Shown here piece after piece: positions 6,812 to 10,963 of a stretch of 10,963 nt of DNA. The stretch's first letter is position 1, and each line of letters starts with the position of its first letter. The position numbers were made by a program, and so were the translations under genes. Source of the stretch: a bacterium. Its GTDB lineage: Bacteria > Verrucomicrobiota > Verrucomicrobiia > Limisphaerales > UBA11358. Under the pieces are notes generated by a model that was not told the DNA's origin, searched no databases, and saw nothing but the letters and a program-made list of their open reading frames with translations. Location: positions 1-10,963 of the forward strand of contig JAJXXI010000752.1 in assembly GCA_021781185.1 (NCBI GenBank). The letters are read 5' to 3'.

Positions 6812-7819
6812 TTGATTCCGGAGCCAAATTTTTTAAACTCACCGCGCTTGAAAGCCAAAATCACCACCGTCATTCCCGTTCGCAATGGTGAAGAGTTTCT
6901 GTTGCAAACGCTGCAATCTCTCGCGGCCCAAACGATGCGCCCCGATCGGGTCATTGTTCTGGATAATCATTCGACCGATGCCACCGAGCAGATCGTCAAA
7001 GGTTTCAAGGGGTTGCCGGTGGAATTCAGCCGGAACGAGAAGGATTTGGGCACCTTCGGCAATTTTGATCACTGCCTTGATTATGCCGCAGAAACCGAAT
7101 ATCTCCAAATCCTTCACGCCGACGACCTGATTCGCCCGGAATTTTATGAGGTCATGGTCGGTTGGTTGCAGGATTGTCCGGGACGAGCCTTTGGCTGGTG
7201 CGTGGATGAGCGAATTGACGAGCACAACCAGCACCTGACGTTTTCGGACAAGATTGACGGTTGCATTCAAATCCTCGATCGCGACACATTTTTGAAAATC
7301 AAGGCGGAGATTGGGAATCAGTCCTTCTGTTCCACGCTGATGAAAACCAATTATCAGCCGGCACCGGCGCGTTTCCCGTTGGACATGCTCGTTTATGGGG
7401 ACATGGTCTATTGGGCCCGGTTCGGAGCGCACGCGGAGAAAATTGTTTTCGTTCGTCGCCCGCTGGCCCAATACCGTTGGCATCAAACCAACCAGTCCGT
7501 GTATGTTGCGCCTAATTTAAAATTTTTGGTGGAGGATTGCTGGGCCACGATGCAAATGACCGAGAAGTTGCGCAACCAGCCCACCGGCGCAATCCGGATG
7601 ATGAAACTGAAGGGATTGATGGCCGTGCGTTGCGGCATCATGTCCATCCGATTCCGGCAGTTGGGCAATCTCCCGTATTCCCGCAAAATCGTGGAAACCG
7701 GACGCGGTTACACCGGCTGGCCGATCTGGCTCGCGGGACAGATTTTGGTTCAGTTGCGCGAATTGCTCGTGTTCAAAATTGGGCGCCGTCCGCGACATCG
7801 TCAAAACATATTCAGTTAA
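6812..7819 (+). CDS. Family 2 glycosyltransferase
   Basis: This is a GT-A fold inverting glycosyltransferase that transfers a sugar from a nucleotide donor, probably to a lipid-linked or surface-glycan acceptor on the cytoplasmic side. Numbering from the start at 6812, the first strand is ITTVIPVRNGEEFL (17-30). VIVLDNHSTD (47-56) carries the nucleotide-binding aspartates. LQILHADD (98-105) is the DXD-type metal site. YRWHQTNQS (221-229) is the usual GT2 element near the acceptor site. No strong membrane helix follows, so it is a soluble or peripheral enzyme. The start is unclear, as no ATG is available: TTG at 6812 directly follows the upstream stop, while TTG at 6848 gives MKAKITTVIPV, which fits the family N-terminus better. 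Neither has a Shine-Dalgarno motif. Sugar specificity cannot be told. Confidence 0.86.
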   Translation: MIPEPNFLNSPRLKAKITTVIPVRNGEEFLLQTLQSLAAQTMRPDRVIVLDNHSTDATEQIVKGFKGLPVEFSRNEKDLGTFGNFDHCLDYAAETEYLQILHADDLIRPEFYEVMVGWLQDCPGRAFGWCVDERIDEHNQHLTFSDKIDGCIQILDRDTFLKIKAEIGNQSFCSTLMKTNYQPAPARFPLDMLVYGDMVYWARFGAHAEKIVFVRRPLAQYRWHQTNQSVYVAPNLKFLVEDCWATMQMTEKLRNQPTGAIRMMKLKGLMAVRCGIMSIRFRQLGNLPYSRKIVETGRGYTGWPIWLAGQILVQLRELLVFKIGRRPRHRQNIFS

Positions 7820-7891
7820 CCAATTGGGCCGGGTTCCTCCCCTCGATGCCGGAACGCGTTGCTCGCTGGGATTGCAGCTTCCGCACGTCAC

Positions 7892-7920
7892 TTGCATAGA
7901 GTGGACTTAATCCCTCAAAT
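7892..7920 (+). promoter_or_regulatory. Candidate promoter before the heptose block
   Basis: In the 160-base gap after the glycosyltransferase, TTGCAT (7892-7897) and TCAAAT (7915-7920) are separated by 17 bases. The -35 matches the consensus at three positions and the -10 at four. Downstream, TTGCG/CGCAA (7937-7941 and 7944-7948) is a short palindrome that could be an operator. Upstream, CGGGTTCC (7830-7837) and GGAACGCG (7851-7858) form a weak hairpin without a T-tract. All are modest signals; together they hint that the genes from 7980 on may have their own transcription start. Confidence 0.27.
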
Positions 7921-7979
7921 GTAAGGCACTTTGCAATTGCGGGCGCAAATGACAGGATATATGCTGCACGGCTATTTCA

Positions 7980-9218
7980 ATGGCCGTGGAATTATCAGAT
8001 TCAGACCCAGCATTGCAACGCCCAACGCAAGCCGTGATCCTCGCCGGCGGGCGGGGCGAGCGGATGCGTCCGCTGACCGACATCCGGCCCAAACCCATGA
8101 TCGAGGTCTGCGGCAAGCCGTTTCTGGAACACCAAATCCTGTTGTTGCGGGATCAGGGCTTTCGCAAATTTTTGCTGTTGCTGGGCTATCTGCCGGAGGT
8201 TGTGAAGCGTTATTTTGGCGATGGCAGCGAGTGGGGCGTGCAAATTGATTATTGCGTCACGGCAGTGGAGGATTTGACGGGCCGGCGCGTGAAGCTGGCC
8301 GTGGATAAATTGGACGAACTTTTCCTGCTCGTCTATTGCGACAATTACTGGCCGTTACCCATGGATAAAATGTGGCGGCGATTCGTCGAGTCTAGCGCGC
8401 CGATGATGCTGACGGTTTACAGCAACCGGGACAATTACACCAAAAGCGTGTTGAAAGTGGACGAGGCAGGTTTCGTGTCGGTGTATGACAAGAAGAAAAA
8501 AACACCCGATTTGCAGGGCACCGAAATCAGTTTTGCCATTTTGCGCCGCCAACTGATTGAGCAGTTGCCAGCCGGAAACATTTCGCTGGAAGAGACACTG
8601 TTCCCGCCGCTGATTGCCCGGCATCAACTGGCAGCTTTTGTCACGCATCATCGCTATTACAGCGTCGGCGACACATTTCGACTGCCGATTACGGAACAAT
8701 TTCTGTCGCGGCGACCGGCGATCATTCTGGACCGTGACGGCGTGTTAAACGAGAAGGCCCCGCGGGCGCAATACATCCGCAACTGGTCGGAATTCAAATG
8801 GCGGCCGGGAGCGAAAGAAAGTTTGTGTCGGCTCAACGAGGCAGGTTTCAAGGTCATCATTGTTTCGAACCAAGCCGGCATCAATCGTGGTGCCATGACG
8901 GAGCAGGATTTGCGAAGCATCCACCTGCAGATGGTGGCGGAAGTGGAACAGTCCGGTGGACGCGTGGATGCCATTTATTATTGCCCGCATGACTGGGACG
9001 AAGGCTGTGAGTGCCGTAAGCCCAGGCCGGGAATGCTCTTCCAGGCGCAGCACGATTTCAATTTGGACTTGAGCCGGACGCTTTTCATCGGCGATGATGA
9101 ACGCGACGCCCAAGCCGCCGAAGCGGCCGGATGTCTTCCGGCCTTGATTTCTGGGAACAGAACGCTCGCGGAAATTGTCAGCGAAGTCATTGCTGGTTCA
9201 AACGCATCAAAAATCTAA
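7980..9218 (+). CDS. Fused heptose-1-phosphate nucleotidyltransferase / heptose bisphosphate phosphatase (HddC-GmhB type)
   Basis: The 412-residue protein joins two enzymes. Residues about 17-242 are a sugar-phosphate nucleotidyltransferase with AVILAGGRGERMRPLTDIRP (K38 follows) and FLEHQILLL. Residues about 246-405 are a HAD-superfamily phosphatase of the GmhB/HisB-N type: DRDGVLN (nucleophile D251, acid/base D253), VSNQAG (296-300), the GmhB zinc site C335-x-H337 with C343-x-C345, K347 in CRKPRPGM, and GDDERD (371-376). GmhB removes the 7-phosphate of heptose 1,7-bisphosphate, and HddC-type enzymes then attach a nucleotide (GDP in the known D-manno-heptose pathway). The nucleotidyltransferase half is unusual: YCDNYWP replaces the usual G-D pair, and the GTGGAL-like loop reads DLTGRRVKLA. 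ATG at 7980 is the first start after an in-frame stop and has no Shine-Dalgarno motif. SDR B begins one base after its stop. Confidence 0.87.
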   Translation: MAVELSDSDPALQRPTQAVILAGGRGERMRPLTDIRPKPMIEVCGKPFLEHQILLLRDQGFRKFLLLLGYLPEVVKRYFGDGSEWGVQIDYCVTAVEDLTGRRVKLAVDKLDELFLLVYCDNYWPLPMDKMWRRFVESSAPMMLTVYSNRDNYTKSVLKVDEAGFVSVYDKKKKTPDLQGTEISFAILRRQLIEQLPAGNISLEETLFPPLIARHQLAAFVTHHRYYSVGDTFRLPITEQFLSRRPAIILDRDGVLNEKAPRAQYIRNWSEFKWRPGAKESLCRLNEAGFKVIIVSNQAGINRGAMTEQDLRSIHLQMVAEVEQSGGRVDAIYYCPHDWDEGCECRKPRPGMLFQAQHDFNLDLSRTLFIGDDERDAQAAEAAGCLPALISGNRTLAEIVSEVIAGSNASKI

Positions 9219-9219
9219 T

Positions 9220-10254
9220 ATGTCAAAACGTGTATTAATCACCGGGCACAACGGATATATTGGTTCGGTCGTGTCGCCGCACCTTGCTGCGGCGGGATAC
9301 GAAGTCATCGGCCTGGACACCGGTTTCTTCGGTGAATGCAGCCTGGTGCCGGACCTCGGACTGGTCGGGACCATCAAGAAGGACATCCGCGACCTGACTC
9401 CGGCGGATGTGGCAGGTGTTTACGCGGTGATTCACCTCGCGGCGTTGAGCAATGACCCCATCGGCAATCTCAATGACGGGTGGACGGAAGAAATCAATTT
9501 CAAGGCGACGGTCAAACTGGCGGAACTGGCCAAGGCCGCCGGGGTGGACCGCTTTTTATTCTCTTCTTCTTGCATAATGTATGGGGCGTCGAATGCAGAA
9601 GTCGTCACCGAGGAATCACCGCTTGATCCAAAAACGGAATATGCCCGCTCCAAGGTCAAAGCCGAGCGCGCCCTATATGAACTTGCAGACGAAAGATTTT
9701 CGCCAGTTTACATCCGCAACGGCACAATTTACGGCGTGTCGCCCCGGATGCGGTTTGACACGGTGCTGAATGATCTCGTCGGACGCGCCACCACCACCGG
9801 CAAAGTGGTGGTTTACAGCGATGGCAAACCATGGCGGCCCGTGATGCACGTGCAGGATGTGGCGCGGTATTTCCAGCTTTTCCTGGATGCGCCGAAGGGG
9901 AAAATTCACAATCAGGCATTCAACTCCGGCGCGAACGATTTGAATCATCAAATCATCGAGCTCGCGCAAATCGCCGTTGCCACCGTGCCCGGCGCCCAGT
10001 TGGAAATGCAGCCCCAGCCCGGCGCGGACCAGCGGACTTACAAGGCCGATTTTGGAAAATTTGCGCGCACGTTCCCGGATTTCAAATTCAAATGGAATGT
10101 GCGGACCGGTGCGGCGGAATTGTATGCGACTTACAAGAAGGCCGGCCTGACGCTTGCGGATTTCACGGATAAAAAATTCACGCGGCTGAAATGGCTGCAT
10201 TACCTTCTGGACAGCGGCCGGCTGGATGGTTCGTTGCGCTGGAAAACCAACTGA
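9220..10254 (+). CDS. NAD-dependent epimerase/dehydratase (SDR B)
   Basis: This is a 344-residue extended SDR for nucleotide sugars. It has RVLITGHNGYIGS (G9, G12, G15), the cofactor-selecting acidic residue in GLDTGFF (D33), KDIRDL (about 54-59), VIHLAALSNDPIGNL, the SSSCIMYG segment (115-122), and catalytic YARSK (Y141, K145). It is paralogous along its full length to SDR A at 4833, including the C-terminal FTDKKFTRLKWLHYLL...LRW tail, but it is diverged and lacks a short insertion that SDR A carries near its residues 265-280. ATG at 9220 is one base after the preceding stop, and the cupin gene follows after seven bases, so it belongs to the same coupled block. The likely substrate is the activated heptose made by its neighbours (inference); epimerase, dehydratase or reductase activity cannot be separated by sequence alone. 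Confidence 0.88.
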   Translation: MSKRVLITGHNGYIGSVVSPHLAAAGYEVIGLDTGFFGECSLVPDLGLVGTIKKDIRDLTPADVAGVYAVIHLAALSNDPIGNLNDGWTEEINFKATVKLAELAKAAGVDRFLFSSSCIMYGASNAEVVTEESPLDPKTEYARSKVKAERALYELADERFSPVYIRNGTIYGVSPRMRFDTVLNDLVGRATTTGKVVVYSDGKPWRPVMHVQDVARYFQLFLDAPKGKIHNQAFNSGANDLNHQIIELAQIAVATVPGAQLEMQPQPGADQRTYKADFGKFARTFPDFKFKWNVRTGAAELYATYKKAGLTLADFTDKKFTRLKWLHYLLDSGRLDGSLRWKTN

Positions 10255-10261
10255 TAAACTT

Positions 10262-10711
10262 ATGATTCACGGTGTAAAAGTCATTCCCCTCCGTCAGGTC
10301 GTTGATGAGCGCGGCAAAATCATGCACATGATGAAGGCGACCGATCCGCATTTCATCAAGTTCGGCGAAATTTATTTCTCCTGCGCCTGGCCTGGCACCA
10401 TTAAAGCCTGGCACATTCACAAAAGCATGACCATCAACAATGTCGTCATGTCCGGCCGCGCCAAGCTGGTTATGTATGATTTGCGCAAAGATTCGCCGAC
10501 CCACGGTGAGTTGCAGGAAGTCTTCTTTGGCGAAGACAATTATGTGCTCGTGCAAATGCCGCCCGGTATCGCCAATGGCTACAAGGCTTACGGCGATAAG
10601 ATGGTGATTCTGGCCAATTGCGCCACAGAGCCGCACGACCCGAACGAAATCATCCGCATTGATCCGTTTACCAAGGAAATCCCCTACGATTGGGCGCTAA
10701 AAAATGGCTAA
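10262..10711 (+). CDS. RmlC-like cupin sugar epimerase
   Basis: This 149-residue protein belongs to the dTDP-4-dehydrorhamnose 3,5-epimerase (RmlC) fold group, short form. It shows DERGKI (15-20), GTIKAWHIHKS (45-55) where H51 aligns by eye with the catalytic base of RmlC, a cupin strand LVMYDLRKDSPTHGE, PPGIANGYKA (100-109) matching the RmlC 'PPG.AHGF' element, and a closing P-N-E...IPYDW. RmlC proteins are usually about 180 residues. The usual catalytic tyrosine region (DYY.PE.E) reads ATEPHDPNE here, and the HxHK motif recalls FdtA/WxcM 3,4-ketoisomerases, so the reaction may differ. The neighbours suggest a 4-keto heptose nucleotide as substrate, as for the heptose C3/C5 epimerases of Campylobacter (inference). 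An in-frame start at 10226 lies inside SDR B and is rejected. The gene overlaps the next one by eight bases. Confidence 0.83.
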   Translation: MIHGVKVIPLRQVVDERGKIMHMMKATDPHFIKFGEIYFSCAWPGTIKAWHIHKSMTINNVVMSGRAKLVMYDLRKDSPTHGELQEVFFGEDNYVLVQMPPGIANGYKAYGDKMVILANCATEPHDPNEIIRIDPFTKEIPYDWALKNG

Positions 10712-10963
10712 TCTGGCCCCCGCCAACCTGCCTAAAATTGTTGTCACGCGCACACCACTGCGCGTTAGTTTTGCTGGTGGTGGAACGGATTTGCCGGGTT
10801 TTTATGAACAGGACTATGGAGCGGTGTTCAGCACGGCGATTGACAAATACATTCACGTCACGGTCAAACGCCATAACGAGTTGTTCCACGAACCAATCCG
10901 TATCAATTACTCGGTGACGGAGCAGGTGGATACGGTTGACGAAATCAAAAACAACATTGCGCG
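10704..10963 (+). CDS. hddA: GHMP kinase, D-glycero-D-manno-heptose 7-phosphate kinase type (partial, cut by window end)
   Basis: The frame opens with ATG at 10704 and stays open for 86 codons to the right edge, so only the N-terminal quarter of a roughly 330-360 residue kinase is present. It reads IVVTRTPLRVSFAGGGTDLP (12-31), FYEQDYGAVFSTAIDKYIHV and EPIRINYS. R-x-S-F-A-G-G-G-T-D-L-P is the hallmark start of HddA-type and related sugar 1-kinases of the GHMP superfamily. The known HddA reaction is ATP-dependent phosphorylation of C1 of D-glycero-D-manno-heptose 7-phosphate. The fused phosphatase/nucleotidyltransferase three genes upstream supplies the next two steps, which supports this call over a fucokinase-type enzyme. 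The start overlaps the cupin gene by eight bases, indicating coupling. The ATP-binding loop and C-terminal domain lie outside the window. Confidence 0.82.
   Translation, partial: MANLAPANLPKIVVTRTPLRVSFAGGGTDLPGFYEQDYGAVFSTAIDKYIHVTVKRHNELFHEPIRINYSVTEQVDTVDEIKNNIA

Noticed and set aside
6839..7486. 215-codon minus-strand frame opposite the glycosyltransferase
   Set aside because: It has no motif and is antisense to a GT2 with intact DXD and YRxH elements.
7961..8248. ATG at 7961 preceded by AGGA (7954-7957)
   Set aside because: It is the best-looking Shine-Dalgarno in the window, but this frame is out of phase with the fusion gene and encodes Arg-rich shadow protein. The fusion's own ATG at 7980 is 19 bases further on.
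1..10963. tRNA, rRNA, CRISPR arrays, insertion sequences, defence systems
   Set aside because: No cloverleaf-like, regularly spaced repeat, transposase or nuclease/toxin signature was seen. The coding space is filled by metabolic, envelope and glycan genes.

Overview
The window looks like chromosomal DNA of a moderately GC-rich Gram-negative bacterium with an outer membrane, because it holds a TonB/ExbB/ExbD set and nucleotide-activated heptose genes. The gene families, the divergent layout and the near-total lack of Shine-Dalgarno motifs would fit a Verrucomicrobiota-like lineage. That placement is inference only; no rRNA or marker gene here settles it. No RNA genes, CRISPR arrays, transposases or integrases were seen.

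The left part (1-4422) is housekeeping. asd (aspartate-semialdehyde dehydrogenase, + strand) converges on a three-gene minus-strand operon, tonB-like > exbB > exbD, which encodes an inner-membrane proton-driven energy transducer. Divergent from the tonB-like gene are a small DUF1737-like gene and a short-form NIF3/DUF34 metal-binding protein gene, both on the + strand. The tonB/DUF1737 divergent gap carries a 7-bp-arm inverted repeat and a plausible tonB promoter.

A 410-base gap (4423-4832) holds only a degenerate GC-rich hairpin. It separates this part from a sugar-nucleotide and glycan cluster on the + strand that runs to the right edge. The cluster reads in order: SDR sugar epimerase/dehydratase A; aldo/keto reductase; family 2 glycosyltransferase; a 160-base gap; a fused heptose-1-phosphate nucleotidyltransferase plus heptose bisphosphate phosphatase (HddC-GmhB type); SDR B, a paralogue of SDR A; an RmlC-like cupin epimerase; and the start of a GHMP kinase of the HddA type, cut by the window end. 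Within each half the genes abut or overlap, so they are probably two translationally coupled blocks.

The right-hand block fits the GDP-D-glycero-D-manno-heptose route: HddA phosphorylates C1 of heptose 7-phosphate, the GmhB domain removes the 7-phosphate, and the HddC domain adds a nucleotide. The SDRs, the cupin and perhaps the aldo/keto reductase would then remodel the activated heptose by epimerisation and keto reduction. The glycosyltransferase would place the product on a surface glycan. The isomerase GmhA is not in the window and may lie beyond the right edge. The most unusual points are the fused bifunctional enzyme with an altered nucleotidyltransferase motif, the pair of diverged SDR paralogues in one cluster, and the RmlC-like cupin with an HxHK motif and no obvious catalytic tyrosine.
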